Of a stretch of DNA of 34,441 nucleotides, positions 23,907 to 33,065 are shown piece by piece. How positions within the stretch are numbered: position 1 is the stretch's first letter; every line of letters begins with the position of its first letter. The stretch is from an uncultured Marivita sp. (GTDB lineage: Bacteria; Pseudomonadota; Alphaproteobacteria; Rhodobacterales; Rhodobacteraceae), in NCBI GenBank assembly GCA_947503115.1, contig CANNCS010000036.1, positions 1 through 34,441 on the forward strand, in the 5' to 3' direction. The notes under the pieces were generated by a model. The model ran no database searches. It saw only the letters and a program-made list of their open reading frames with translations, and had not been told where the DNA came from. The position numbers and the translations under genes are program-made.

Positions 23907-25628
23907 ATGACACCAGAGGCGCGTCCGTGGACGGCGTTTTATGGTCCGGCAGTCCGAAAGGATATCGAGACCGCATCGTATCGCACCATTGCGGATTTGA
24001 TCCGCTCGGTGTCGAGCACTTTTGGCACCGCACCGGCATTCACGACCTGTTTGCCCAACGGCATGAACGGCACGTTGAGTTTTCAGCAAGTCGACGAAAT
24101 GTCCGACGCCTTTGCCGTATATCTGCGCGAGGTGGCGGGTTTGGGGCAGGGGGATCGTGTCGCGCTACAGATGCCGAATTGTCTGTCTTTCCCGATTGCC
24201 GCCTTCGGCGTTCTCAAGGCGGGCTGCATTCTTGTGAATGTGAACCCGCTTTATACTGCAGAAGAGATGGCCAAGCAGTTTGTCGATTCAGAACCACATG
24301 CGCTGGTGATCGTTGATATGTTCGCCGACAAGATCCCGGCGGCAACCCAAGGGCATCCGATCCCCAATATCATAGTCACGCGGGTCGCCGAATTCCTTCC
24401 GGTCTTGCCACGCGGCATTGTTGGCTTGGTGCAAAAGCATTGGGACAAGTCGGTCAAGCCGATTGAGGTGGCTCATATCCGCTTTCCCGATGCTGTGACG
24501 GCCGGGCGCGATCACATGCAGCGCGAACGGATCGAGGCCGATGTCTACACCCAAAGCGTCGATGCCCATGACGTAGCCTGCCTTCAGTATACCGGTGGCA
24601 CAACAGGTGTCGCCAAGGGTGCGATGCTGACCCATGCGAACCTGATCATGAACATGGAACAGACGATGGAGATGCTGGAAGGCGTGGAAAAGGGCAAAGA
24701 AGTCGCCCTGACGGCGCTGCCGCTTTATCATATCTTCGCTTTCACGGTGAACATGCTGGCGTTTTACTGGCTTGGTGCGCGTAACATCCTGATACCCAAC
24801 CCGCGACCGCTATCGAACCTCAAGCGAGCGTTCGAGAACTACAAGATCACTTGGATGAGCGGTGTGAACACGCTGTTCAACGGACTGAGCAATGAGGTTT
24901 GGTTCACCGACAGCCCGCCGAAACACCTCAAGTTTTCGTCTGCGGGGGGCATGGCGCTCCAGGCGGCTGTGGCGCAGAAGTGGGAAGGCATCACGGGAAA
25001 GTCGGTTTTGCAGGGATATGGCCTGACCGAAACCTCCCCGGTTCTTACGTTCAACCCGCTTGGCAAGACGTGTGACGGGTCAATCGGAATTCCGGTTCCT
25101 GGAACGATGGTTGTTTGTCTGGACGAAGCCGGAAACCCTGTTCCGCAAGGTCAAACCGGCGAGGTGGCCGCCAAGGGGCCACAGATCATGGCCGGGTACT
25201 GGAACAAACCCGAGGAAACTGCGCATGCCCTGCGGGATGGATGGTTCCTGACCGGCGATATCGGCGTAATGGACCCGAATGGCTATTTCCGCATCGTGGA
25301 TCGGAAAAAGGACATGGTGGTTGTGTCCGGGTTCAACGTCTACCCGAACGAGGTTGAAGACTGTCTCGCGCAACACCCGGGAATCTTGGAGGCGGCGGTG
25401 ATCGGCGTGCCTGACGACGGAACGGGCGAAGCGGTAAAAGCCTTCGTTGTTAAACGTGACAGCGGGCTGAGCGAGGCGGAGATCCGGGCGCACTGTAAGA
25501 AACATCTGACTGCCTACAAAGTACCCAAGCGGGTCGAGTTCCGCGATGAGCTGCCGAAATCGAACGTCGGTAAAATCCTCAGAAAAGACCTGCGCGCCGA
25601 AGAACTGGCCCGCATCGCAGCGGAGTAA
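23907..25628 (+). CDS. fadD: Long-chain acyl-CoA synthetase (AMP-forming ligase)
   Basis: The enzyme activates fatty acids to acyl-CoA with ATP. The 573-residue product carries the ANL-superfamily motifs: YTGGTTGVAKGAMLTH (228-243), GYGLTETSP, DGWFLTGDIG followed by DRKKDMVVVSGFNVYPNEVE, and the C-terminal catalytic lysine in SNVGKILRKDL. Length and order match FadD. I chose the ATG at 23907, 6 bases after GGGAGGAG; an in-frame ATG at 23886 would lie upstream of that site. The transporter gene follows 5 bases after the stop, so they are co-transcribed. Confidence 0.9.
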   Translation: MTPEARPWTAFYGPAVRKDIETASYRTIADLIRSVSSTFGTAPAFTTCLPNGMNGTLSFQQVDEMSDAFAVYLREVAGLGQGDRVALQMPNCLSFPIAAFGVLKAGCILVNVNPLYTAEEMAKQFVDSEPHALVIVDMFADKIPAATQGHPIPNIIVTRVAEFLPVLPRGIVGLVQKHWDKSVKPIEVAHIRFPDAVTAGRDHMQRERIEADVYTQSVDAHDVACLQYTGGTTGVAKGAMLTHANLIMNMEQTMEMLEGVEKGKEVALTALPLYHIFAFTVNMLAFYWLGARNILIPNPRPLSNLKRAFENYKITWMSGVNTLFNGLSNEVWFTDSPPKHLKFSSAGGMALQAAVAQKWEGITGKSVLQGYGLTETSPVLTFNPLGKTCDGSIGIPVPGTMVVCLDEAGNPVPQGQTGEVAAKGPQIMAGYWNKPEETAHALRDGWFLTGDIGVMDPNGYFRIVDRKKDMVVVSGFNVYPNEVEDCLAQHPGILEAAVIGVPDDGTGEAVKAFVVKRDSGLSEAEIRAHCKKHLTAYKVPKRVEFRDELPKSNVGKILRKDLRAEELARIAAE

Positions 25629-25633
25629 ACAGC

Positions 25634-26515
25634 ATGGTTGGAGCATTTGAACAAGCGCTGCTGGCGCTTATGATCTTCGTCATCATGCTGGGCATGGGCG
25701 CGTCCCTGACACCGCGTGACTTCTATTTGGCTCTGCGACGCCCCTACGGCCTCGCCATCGGAGTGATCTCACAATACGGGTTCATGCCGCTCATTGGGTT
25801 TCTATTGGCGAGCTTTCTTGTAGTGCCGGAAACCATCGCGCTAGGCATTCTGATTATGGCCTGTATGCCGGGTGGGACCACGTCGAACATTTTTACCTAC
25901 TTTTCCAAAGGCAATCTGGCCCTGTCTGTTCTGATGACAGTGACATCGACCGTGACCGGCGTGGTTATGATTCCGCTGGTACTGGTTCTATATGCTTCGG
26001 CGCTAAACCTAGAGATCCCACGGGAGAACATCATAGCGACTCTGGTTCTGTTGCTTGTCCCGGTGGCCATTGGAATGGTGATGCGCAAAATCAGCGCGAA
26101 TGTAGGCGCAGTCACGGAATTCTTTGGCTCGGCCTTGGCGCTATTCTTTATAGTGTTCCTAATGGTCAGCTGGATACCGCGAAACTGGCAGTTCCTTCTC
26201 GAAACCACGTCGGCCACCTATATCGCGTCGATTGGGCTTGGCCTTTTGGGCATCAGTATTGGGTATCTCTTTGCTCGCGTGCTTCGGCTGCATCCGCGAA
26301 ATGCACGTACGGTCGCGCTTGAGACTGGCATCCAGAACGGGCCGTTGGCGATTGCGATCATCGTTTTCACCTTTCAGGGAACCGAGGCGCAAGCGATCAT
26401 GGCAGTTCCCGTACTGTATTCGCTGTTCATCGTGATTGTGTCGACCTGCGTGACCATGGTCTTCCGTCGCGCGAACACAGCAGCCGAGCAGAAAATCCCG
26501 GATAGCCTGCTCTGA
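25634..26515 (+). CDS. Bile acid:sodium symporter (BASS) family transporter
   Basis: A 293-residue inner-membrane protein with about nine hydrophobic helices. MACMPGGTTSNIFTYFSKGN (about 75-94) and ALETGIQNGPLAIAI (about 222-236) are the two crossover motifs of the BASS fold. Members move bile acids, pantoate, keto acids and other organic anions with sodium; the substrate here is unknown. Being joined to fadD makes a carboxylate substrate reasonable, by inference only. GGAG lies 8 bases before the ATG. Confidence 0.88.
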   Translation: MVGAFEQALLALMIFVIMLGMGASLTPRDFYLALRRPYGLAIGVISQYGFMPLIGFLLASFLVVPETIALGILIMACMPGGTTSNIFTYFSKGNLALSVLMTVTSTVTGVVMIPLVLVLYASALNLEIPRENIIATLVLLLVPVAIGMVMRKISANVGAVTEFFGSALALFFIVFLMVSWIPRNWQFLLETTSATYIASIGLGLLGISIGYLFARVLRLHPRNARTVALETGIQNGPLAIAIIVFTFQGTEAQAIMAVPVLYSLFIVIVSTCVTMVFRRANTAAEQKIPDSLL

Positions 26516-26520
26516 AACAG

Positions 26521-26549
26521 TTGCATTGCCTGAAAAGCCCGCCTATACG
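26521..26549 (+). promoter_or_regulatory. Candidate promoter of rpmI-rplT
   Basis: TTGCAT (26521-26526) and TATACG (26544-26549) are spaced by 17 bases, giving a leader of about 70 bases before rpmI. The spacing and boxes fit a sigma70-type promoter. The leader has no structure I can firmly assign. Confidence 0.5.
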
Positions 26550-26626
26550 GCGCGCTCTACCCCGTGCGGCCGGTCGAGTTGGCATACCGAGTCGCGCGTA
26601 AACCGACCCAATGACAGGAGACGGAA

Positions 26627-26827
26627 ATGCCGAAGATGAAGACGAAATCGAGCTGCAAAAAGCGGTTCAAGGTGACGGCCTCGGGCCGCATCAAAGCAGG
26701 TCAGGCTGGCAAACGCCACGGCATGATCAAGCGCCACAAGAAGTTCATCCGCGACGCGCGCGGAACAACCGTGTTGTCCAAGGCTGATGAACAAATCATC
26801 AAGCCGATGATGCCCTACGCGCGCTAA
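26627..26827 (+). CDS. rpmI: 50S ribosomal protein L35
   Basis: A 66-residue, very basic ribosomal protein. The start [20 protein letters not shown] and the block [20 protein letters not shown] are diagnostic of L35. AGGAGACGGAA immediately precedes the ATG. rplT follows 12 bases after the stop, the universal order. infC, often upstream in other bacteria, is absent here. Confidence 0.97.
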   Translation: MPKMKTKSSCKKRFKVTASGRIKAGQAGKRHGMIKRHKKFIRDARGTTVLSKADEQIIKPMMPYAR

Positions 26828-26839
26828 GGAGGAATTGAT

Positions 26840-27205
26840 ATGTCCCGAGTAAAAGGCGGAACCACCACACACGCCCGTCACAAGAAGGTTATTAAGGCCG
26901 CCAAAGGTTACTATGGCCGCCGCAAGAACACCTTCAAGGTTGCACGTCAGGCCGTCGATAAGGCCAACCAGTACGCCACGCGCGACCGCAAGAACCGCAA
27001 GCGCAACTTCCGCGCGCTGTGGATCCAGCGGATCAACGCGGCTGTGCGTCTGCATGACGAAGCACTGACATATTCCCGCTTCATCAACGGCCTGAACTTG
27101 GCTGGGATCGAAGTGGACCGTAAAGTTCTGGCCGATTTGGCCGTACACGAGCCCGAAGCGTTCAACGCGATCGTTGATCAAGCCAAAGGCGCACTGGCCG
27201 CGTAA
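26840..27205 (+). CDS. rplT: 50S ribosomal protein L20
   Basis: L20 binds 23S rRNA early in large-subunit assembly. The 121-residue length is typical, and the sequence shows [20 protein letters not shown] near the start, [20 protein letters not shown], and [26 protein letters not shown] precedes the ATG. A strong terminator closes the two-gene operon; pheS, a common downstream neighbour, is not present. Confidence 0.98.
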   Translation: MSRVKGGTTTHARHKKVIKAAKGYYGRRKNTFKVARQAVDKANQYATRDRKNRKRNFRALWIQRINAAVRLHDEALTYSRFINGLNLAGIEVDRKVLADLAVHEPEAFNAIVDQAKGALAA

Positions 27206-27228
27206 GCGATTAGAATTTGCGAATTTTG

Positions 27229-27257
27229 AAAGCCCCGCTGTTGCAGCGGGGCTTTTT
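27229..27257 (+). terminator. Rho-independent terminator of rpmI-rplT
   Basis: A perfect 12-bp stem, AAAGCCCCGCTG (27229-27240) with CAGCGGGGCTTT (27244-27255), three-base loop and run of five T. It begins 24 bases after the rplT stop. Confidence 0.95.
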
Positions 27258-27374
27258 GCCTTTCTGCCCCTAGGAACCGTTGACCGAAAAAGCTCGAAAA
27301 AAGTTTCCCTAGCGTCATAGGGCCGCTGTTGGCACTCTCAGGCCACAAAACCACAAAAATTCTGGGAGGAAATA

Positions 27375-29174
27375 ATGCTCGACTCTACACTGTCCGACAC
27401 AACGCAAGCGTTTCTCGACGAATTCGGGAATGCGCTGGAAAGCGGCGACGTCGCCCGCGCGCGCGAGATGTTCGCAGACGATTGCTATTGGCGCGACCTT
27501 GTCACCTTTACGTGGAATATCAAAACGATCGAAGGCAAAGACCAGGTTGAGGACATGCTGAAACACCAGCTTGCGACAACCAAGCCGCATAACTGGACCA
27601 TCGCCGAAGGTGAGGTTGTGACCGAGGACGGGGGTATTGTGACCGCCTGGATCACGTTCGAAACGGAAGTCGCGCACGGTTATGGTTTGATTCGGTTGCG
27701 CGAGGGCAAGATTTGGACGCTGTTGACCACGATGGTCGAACTTAAGGGCCATGAAGAACCTAAGGGGTTTGATCGGCCGTTGGGGGCCAAACATGGCGCA
27801 GGCAAGAACCGCACGACGTGGGCAGAAGAACGCGAAAAAGAAGCAGCCGATTTGGGGTATACGACCCAGCCCTACACTCTCATCATTGGTGGGGGACAAG
27901 GTGGGATCGCTCTTGGCGCGCGTCTGCGCCAATTGGGTGTACCGACCATCATTGTCGAACGAAACGACCGCCCCGGCGACAGTTGGCGTAAGCGGTACAA
28001 GTCGCTCTGCCTCCATGACCCGGTCTGGTACGACCATCTGCCCTACATCAAGTTCCCCGAAAACTGGCCTGTCTTTGCGCCGAAGGACAAGATCGGTGAC
28101 TGGCTCGAGATGTACACCAAGGTGATGGAGCTGAACTACTGGACCCGCACCACCGCCAAGTCCGCCACCTATGACGAGGCCAAGCAGGAATGGACCGTTG
28201 TGGTCGACCGCGACGGTGAAGAAGTCACCCTGCGGCCCAAACAACTGGTCATGGCGACGGGCATGTCCGGCAAGGCGCGTATGCCTGATTTTCCGGGTAT
28301 GGAGACGTTCAAGGGCGACATCCACCATTCCTCCCAGCATCCGGGGCCGGATCACTACAAGGGCAAAAAATGTGTTGTAGTTGGCTCGAACAACTCGGCG
28401 CATGACATTTGTGCCGCCCTTTGGGAGCACGATGCCGATGTGACGATGGTGCAGCGGTCCTCGACCCATATCGTACGCTCGGACACGCTGATGGAGATCG
28501 GTCTGGGGGATCTCTATTCCGAACGTGCGGTGAATGCCGGTGTGACTACCGAAAAAGCTGATTTGATCTTCGCGTCCTTGCCCTATGCCATCCTGCACGA
28601 ATTCCAAATCCCGGCCTATGCCGCGATGAAGGAGCAGGACAAGTCATTCTATGACGGGCTCGAAAAGGCGGGCTTCTGGCTTGACTGGGGCGACGACGAC
28701 TCCGGTCTCTTCATGAAGTACTTGCGGCGCGGGTCCGGCTACTACATCGACGTTGGTGCAAGTCAACTCATCATCGACGGTGAGATCAAGCTCAAACGTG
28801 GGCAAGTGACCGAGATTGTCGAGGACGGTCTGATCCTCGACACAGGTGAAAAGCTTGAGGCTGATCTGATCGTCTTTGCCACCGGCTATAATTCGATGAA
28901 TGGCTGGGTGGCCGACCTGATGGGCCAAGATATGGCCGATAAGGTGGGAAAGGTTTGGGGCCTTGGTTCTGACACGACCAAAGACCCTGGCCCTTGGGAA
29001 GGCGAACAGCGCAACATGTGGAAGCCGACGCAGCAGGATAACCTATGGTTCCATGGCGGAAACCTGCACCAGTCGCGCCACTATTCCCAGTTCCTTGCCC
29101 TGCAGATCAAGGCCCGGATGGAGGGCATTCCAACCCCGGTCTATGCGCTTCAAGAGGTGCATCACACAGGCTGA
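27375..29174 (+). CDS. Flavin monooxygenase with N-terminal NTF2-like domain
   Basis: This 599-residue protein joins two parts. Residues about 8-125 form a SnoaL/NTF2-like domain (FGNALESGDVARAREMFADD, CYWRDLVTFTW). Residues about 165-590 are a class-B flavin monooxygenase: FAD motif IIGGGQGGIALG (170-181), FMO-type block FKGDIHHSSQHPG (312-324), NADPH motif VVVGSNNSAHD (334-344) and late FATGYN. Such enzymes are YUCCA-like and oxygenate N, S or ketone substrates with NADPH and O2; the substrate here is unknown. It is too long, and has the wrong architecture, for trimethylamine monooxygenase Tmm. GGGAGGAAATA precedes the ATG. It starts after the rplT terminator, so it has its own promoter, not identified. 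Confidence 0.87.
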   Translation: MLDSTLSDTTQAFLDEFGNALESGDVARAREMFADDCYWRDLVTFTWNIKTIEGKDQVEDMLKHQLATTKPHNWTIAEGEVVTEDGGIVTAWITFETEVAHGYGLIRLREGKIWTLLTTMVELKGHEEPKGFDRPLGAKHGAGKNRTTWAEEREKEAADLGYTTQPYTLIIGGGQGGIALGARLRQLGVPTIIVERNDRPGDSWRKRYKSLCLHDPVWYDHLPYIKFPENWPVFAPKDKIGDWLEMYTKVMELNYWTRTTAKSATYDEAKQEWTVVVDRDGEEVTLRPKQLVMATGMSGKARMPDFPGMETFKGDIHHSSQHPGPDHYKGKKCVVVGSNNSAHDICAALWEHDADVTMVQRSSTHIVRSDTLMEIGLGDLYSERAVNAGVTTEKADLIFASLPYAILHEFQIPAYAAMKEQDKSFYDGLEKAGFWLDWGDDDSGLFMKYLRRGSGYYIDVGASQLIIDGEIKLKRGQVTEIVEDGLILDTGEKLEADLIVFATGYNSMNGWVADLMGQDMADKVGKVWGLGSDTTKDPGPWEGEQRNMWKPTQQDNLWFHGGNLHQSRHYSQFLALQIKARMEGIPTPVYALQEVHHTG

Positions 29175-29182
29175 CGCAAGCC

Positions 29183-29208
29183 TGGGGCGGGGCAATTGGC
29201 CCGCCCCA
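29183..29208. terminator. GC-rich hairpin after the monooxygenase gene
   Basis: TGGGGCGGG (29183-29191) pairs with CCCGCCCCA (29200-29208) across an 8-base loop, nine bases past the stop. There is no T-run on either strand, so it is at best a weak terminator or transcript-end stabiliser. Confidence 0.4.
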
Positions 29209-29270
29209 ATGCACGTAGTCGTGAAAGTGCCGTTCTGGACACGCGGTGGCGGGGCGTTACACCCAAACCC

Positions 29271-30248
29271 ATGATGTATCGCCGCACTTTTCTAACGACG
29301 ACAGCCGCAGTGCTGTCCACACCGTTCATCGGGCGGGCGCAAACCGACGACCTGCGAAGCGCCATTGACGCCCTGCCGCAGCTGCATTCGCTTCAGATCA
29401 GTCGAGGTGCCGATACGCTTTTTGCCGATGCGCCACGGGGGCCGGGGCTGGACCGTCTGGCCAATATCAAATCCTGTTCAAAGAGCATTGTAGCGCTTTT
29501 GCTTGGTGCCGCCATCGATCGGGGAGAGGTGACCTCGGTGCAAGTGCGGCTGTCTGAAGTTGCGCCGAAAATCCTGCCGTCGAATGCAACTCAGGGAGCA
29601 GAGGCCATCACACTTGAGGATCTCGTGACGCTACGTGCCGGTTTGGAACGTACCTCTGGACCAAACTACGGCGCATGGGTGAATTCCCGCAACTGGCTCG
29701 CTGACGCGCTGTCGAGACCGATGGTCGCTGAACCCGGTGGTCAGATGCTCTATTCGACCGGATCGACACATATCCTGGGCGCGGCACTGGCCGAAGCCAC
29801 GGGCCAGAGCCTTTTGTCACAAGCGCGCGAACGGCTGGGGCGCCCCCTCGGCATCGAAATCCCGCCGTGGACCCGCGATCCGCAGGGCTACTATATGGGG
29901 GGCAACGAAATGGCATTGCGTCCGACGGCCATGCTTAAGCTTGCAAAGCTGATGCGGGACGGTGGGCAACACGACGGCGCACAAGTGATCCCGGAAAGCT
30001 GGGTTGCGGCGTCAGTACAGCCCTATGCTCGGTCGCCATGGTCAGGCCTGTCCTACGGCTACGGCTGGTTCTTGTCGCCCTCGGGGTACACTTTGGCGCG
30101 GGGCTATGGCGGTCAGATCATCGCGGCGCACAAGGCGCGCAATTTGGCTGTAGCGATCACCTCGGACCCGACCCAGCCCGCGCGTTCTGGAGGCTATTTC
30201 GGAGACCTGTTGCGCCTTTTGGATGGTCCTGTTCTGGCGCTCGCCTGA
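29271..30248 (+). CDS. Exported serine hydrolase, beta-lactamase-like fold
   Basis: A 325-residue protein of the class C beta-lactamase/penicillin-binding superfamily. It begins with a twin-arginine-like leader (MMYRRTFLTTTAAVLSTPFI, then GRAQ as a likely cleavage site), so it is probably folded before export. The catalytic SxxK is SCSK (Ser68, Lys71) and the tyrosine motif is YST (Tyr161). Close relatives include esterases and peptidases, so beta-lactam resistance should not be assumed. The start is one of two adjacent ATGs at 29271 and 29274; no strong ribosome site is visible. Confidence 0.82.
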   Translation: MMYRRTFLTTTAAVLSTPFIGRAQTDDLRSAIDALPQLHSLQISRGADTLFADAPRGPGLDRLANIKSCSKSIVALLLGAAIDRGEVTSVQVRLSEVAPKILPSNATQGAEAITLEDLVTLRAGLERTSGPNYGAWVNSRNWLADALSRPMVAEPGGQMLYSTGSTHILGAALAEATGQSLLSQARERLGRPLGIEIPPWTRDPQGYYMGGNEMALRPTAMLKLAKLMRDGGQHDGAQVIPESWVAASVQPYARSPWSGLSYGYGWFLSPSGYTLARGYGGQIIAAHKARNLAVAITSDPTQPARSGGYFGDLLRLLDGPVLALA

Positions 30249-30314
30249 CACAAACTGCCCTTGCCTTCGCCCGGACGCTCCGCAAGATGCGGGAACCCTA
30301 ACAGTGGAGTTATC

Positions 30315-31799
30315 ATGCCCACAGCGCCCCTTTGGCTGCTTGTCGCCTTGCAAGCCACCGTCTCTGCCGCCTCCATGGTCGTGGAAATCGTTGCTGGGCG
30401 TATGTTGGCCCCGTATGTCGGCATGTCCCTGTACACGTGGACATCGGTGATCGCCGTCGTGCTCGCGGGCTTTTCCGCCGGGCATTGGTGGGGCGGCCGT
30501 CTTGCGGATCGCCCCGGCATCAACCCAATGACGGCCACTGCTTGGGCATTGGTCGCAGCAGCGGTTACAACCGCATTGGCGGGTGTTGCCTTGCGCGCCT
30601 CGGCAGAGCCTGTGCTGTCGGCTTTCCCGCAACCTGTCTGGGGCATCACGGGTTTGACACTGGCGGCTTTCTTTCTGCCCTCGCTTTTTGCGGGCATCCC
30701 AGCCCCTTTGCTGACGCAGGTGTCGCTGTCTGGTCCATCGAGACAAGGACAGGCATTGGGCGCCATGTTCGCTTCGGGTGCTATAGGGGCGATTGTCGGA
30801 ACACTGCTTGCGGGATTCGTCTTCATTTCTTGGCTGGGCAGCCTGTGGACGTTGACCACTGTAACACTGGTTTACACGGCAGGTGCTGCGCTTTGTTTTG
30901 CCTTGGGCAAAGGGTTGCGGGGGGTGCAAGGGGCAAGCCTTGTCGCACTGATCGCGCTTGCGCTGTCCTCGGGCCTCTCAAAAGGGCCATGCACGCTGGA
31001 AAGCCGATATTTTTGCCTGCAGTCAGTCGATGTGTCTGCTGATGCGTCGCGCCCGACACGCGCTATGGTCATTGATCATCTGGTGCACGGCATATCCGCC
31101 CAAGACGCGCCGAGCATTATGTTTACCGATCATGCTGCGATGCTGGATGCCTTGACCCAACTGCGCGCGCCGATAGCTGATCCCACGACGTTCCATATCG
31201 GCGGTGGTAATTATGCACTTCCTCGTGCCTTTGCACATCGCGGTTTCACCCAGACGACGGTGGCCGAGATTGATCCAGCAGTGACCGATCTGGCGCAGCG
31301 CGATTTCTGGTTTGATCCGACGGACACCCGCGTGCTGCACATGGATGCGCGACGGGCGCTTTTAACCGAGGATCAGCGCTACGACGTAGTGATCGGGGAC
31401 GCTTTCACTGACACCGCAGTGCCGCAGCATCTGGTGACCGCTGAATTCTTCGCTATAATCCGCGATCGCCTCACACCGGACGGCACTTACCTAATGAACG
31501 TGATAGACTATGCGGATCGGATGCAAGCAGTTGGCAGCCTTGTCGTAACTCTGCGCAGCGTGTTCCCAGTGGTGGAAATCTGGACTGAGGCACGGCGTCC
31601 CTTGCCGGGGGAACGGGTTGTCATGGTGATCGCAGCAGGTGTGTCGGAAACGCCGACGAACAGCTTTTCGGTGCCTGCCCCCGAACAGACAACGTTTGCC
31701 GCGCTGGGACCGGACTTTGTGGATCAGCTCGCGTCAGCAGGTGTATATCTCACCGACGATTACGCGCCGATTGATCGCTTGGTCGGACCGCGCGATTAA
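30315..31799 (+). CDS. Membrane-fused spermidine-synthase-like protein
   Basis: A 494-residue protein whose first 220 residues or so form about seven membrane helices (starting APLWLLVALQATVSAASMVV, with GRMLAPYVGMSLYTWTSVI). Its C-terminal half is a spermidine-synthase-like Rossmann domain: HIGGGNYALPRAF for the nucleotide-binding loop, VAEIDPAVTDLA, and VVIGDAFTD, ending in LTDDYAPIDRL. This is the widespread fused MFS/SpeE-like family; polyamine synthesis has not been shown for most members, and no speD or other polyamine gene is here. GGAG lies 5 bases before the ATG at 30315, which I prefer to 30261. Confidence 0.83.
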   Translation: MPTAPLWLLVALQATVSAASMVVEIVAGRMLAPYVGMSLYTWTSVIAVVLAGFSAGHWWGGRLADRPGINPMTATAWALVAAAVTTALAGVALRASAEPVLSAFPQPVWGITGLTLAAFFLPSLFAGIPAPLLTQVSLSGPSRQGQALGAMFASGAIGAIVGTLLAGFVFISWLGSLWTLTTVTLVYTAGAALCFALGKGLRGVQGASLVALIALALSSGLSKGPCTLESRYFCLQSVDVSADASRPTRAMVIDHLVHGISAQDAPSIMFTDHAAMLDALTQLRAPIADPTTFHIGGGNYALPRAFAHRGFTQTTVAEIDPAVTDLAQRDFWFDPTDTRVLHMDARRALLTEDQRYDVVIGDAFTDTAVPQHLVTAEFFAIIRDRLTPDGTYLMNVIDYADRMQAVGSLVVTLRSVFPVVEIWTEARRPLPGERVVMVIAAGVSETPTNSFSVPAPEQTTFAALGPDFVDQLASAGVYLTDDYAPIDRLVGPRD

Positions 31800-31820
31800 C
31801 GCGACCCGACCAAGCCCATG

Positions 31821-31847
31821 CCAGCGCCCTCGCCGGAGTGGCGCTGG
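31821..31847. terminator. Candidate hairpin between convergent genes and ald
   Basis: CCAGCGCC (31821-31828) and GGCGCTGG (31840-31847) form an 8-bp stem with an 11-base loop between the convergent spermidine-synthase-like gene and ald. T-runs are poor on both sides. Confidence 0.4.
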
Positions 31848-31856
31848 ATGTTCGCT

Positions 31857-32978
31857 TTATGCCGCCTTGAGCAGCTTCTGAGGCTCGGTCACTTCAAGAC
31901 CAAGCGCCTGGCCAACCGCACCATAGGTGAGTTGACCTGCATGCACGTTCAGGCCTGCCAGAAGGTGAGGGTCGTCGGCACAGGCCTGTTGCCAGCCCTT
32001 GTCGGCAAGCGCTAGCATGAACGGCATGGTGGCGTTGCCAAGCGCGATGGTCGATGTGCGGGCAACAGCGCCGGGCATGTTGGCGACGCAGTAATGCATG
32101 ATGCCATCGACCTCGTAGATCGGGTTTTCGTGCGTGGTGGCTTTCGATGTCTCGAAGCAGCCACCTTGGTCGATTGCAACATCGACGAGAGCCGAACCCG
32201 GCTTCATCAGGCCAAGGTCGGCACGGCTTACCAGTTTGGGTGCTGCGGCACCGGGGATGAGCACGGCACCGACCACCATATCGGCGGTTGTGATCATCTC
32301 GGCAATGTTTGCCTGGCTGGCATAGCGAGTACGGAAGGTGCTGCCGAAAACGTCATCCAAATAGCGCATGCGGGGCAGGGACCGATCCAGAACAGTGACG
32401 TCTGCGCCCATGCCTGCCGCCACGCGGGCCGCATGGGTGCCGACAACACCGCCACCGATCACGACAACCTGTGCCGGGCCAACCCCCGGTACGCCGCCCA
32501 TTAGAACGCCACGACCACCATTCGCCTTTTGCAATGTCCATGCACCGACTTGTGGCGCAAGCCTGCCCGCTACTTCGGACATTGGGGCTAGTAGGGGAAG
32601 ACCACCACTGCGATCGGTCACGGTTTCGTAGGCGATGGCCGTACAGCCCGAGGCAAGCAGATCTTGTGTCTGCTCGGGGTCCGGTGCAAGGTGCAGGTAG
32701 GTGAATAGCAGCTGACCTTCGCGCAGCATCTTGCGCTCGATCGCCTGCGGTTCCTTGACCTTGACGATCATGTCAGCTGTGGCGAACACCTCTTCCGCGG
32801 TGTCGATGATTTGCGCACCAGCAGCGGTATAGGCCGCGTCGTCAAATCCTGCGCCAATGCCAGCACCTTTCTGAATCAGAACTGTGTGGCCATGCGCAAT
32901 GGCTTCCTGAGCCGCACTCGGAGTAACGCCGACGCGGAATTCCTGGGGTTTAATTTCGGTGGGGCATCCGATTTTCAT
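31857..32978 (-). CDS. ald: Alanine dehydrogenase
   Basis: Ald reversibly converts L-alanine, NAD and water to pyruvate, ammonia and NADH. The 373-residue length matches the family. The two catalytic residues are in their usual places: Lys75 in VKVKEPQ and His96 in YLHLAPD. The NAD motif is VVVIGGGVVGTHAARVAAGM (about 171-190), and MPFMLALADKGW closes the C-terminal side. GGAGGATACAGTC precedes the ATG. It is divergent from an Lrp/AsnC regulator, the classical arrangement for alanine-responsive control of ald. Confidence 0.96.
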   Translation of the reverse strand: MKIGCPTEIKPQEFRVGVTPSAAQEAIAHGHTVLIQKGAGIGAGFDDAAYTAAGAQIIDTAEEVFATADMIVKVKEPQAIERKMLREGQLLFTYLHLAPDPEQTQDLLASGCTAIAYETVTDRSGGLPLLAPMSEVAGRLAPQVGAWTLQKANGGRGVLMGGVPGVGPAQVVVIGGGVVGTHAARVAAGMGADVTVLDRSLPRMRYLDDVFGSTFRTRYASQANIAEMITTADMVVGAVLIPGAAAPKLVSRADLGLMKPGSALVDVAIDQGGCFETSKATTHENPIYEVDGIMHYCVANMPGAVARTSTIALGNATMPFMLALADKGWQQACADDPHLLAGLNVHAGQLTYGAVGQALGLEVTEPQKLLKAA

Positions 32979-33029
32979 GACTGTATCCTCCGACTCTGTC
33001 TGCAGAGAGGATGCGCCTCTTTTCTCGCA

Positions 33030-33058
33030 ATTTTATATGGATTTTTGGCGGCATGTAA
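33030..33058 (-). promoter_or_regulatory. Candidate ald promoter
   Basis: On the minus strand, TTACAT (complement of 33053-33058) and TAAAAT (complement of 33030-33035) are 17 bases apart, with the -10 box about 51 bases before the ald start. Confidence 0.45.
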
Positions 33059-33065
33059 TGCATCT

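Noticed and set aside
27307-27322. CCCTA-6-TAGGG inverted repeat upstream of the monooxygenase
   Set aside because: The arms are only 5 bp and no promoter could be placed around it, so it is not distinguishable from chance.
27315-28607. 430-codon minus-strand frame opposite the monooxygenase
   Set aside because: The monooxygenase on the plus strand has clear motifs and a strong ribosome site. The antisense translation is Arg/His-rich with no domain, a mirror of biased codons.
29271-30248. Beta-lactamase resistance gene
   Set aside because: It has SxxK and Tyr motifs of the superfamily, but many members are esterases or peptidases and nothing points to beta-lactam hydrolysis.
30042-30929. 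Overlapping minus-strand frames opposite the hydrolase and spermidine-synthase-like genes
   Set aside because: The translations are low-complexity, rich in Arg, Gln and Ser, with no ribosome site; they are shadows.
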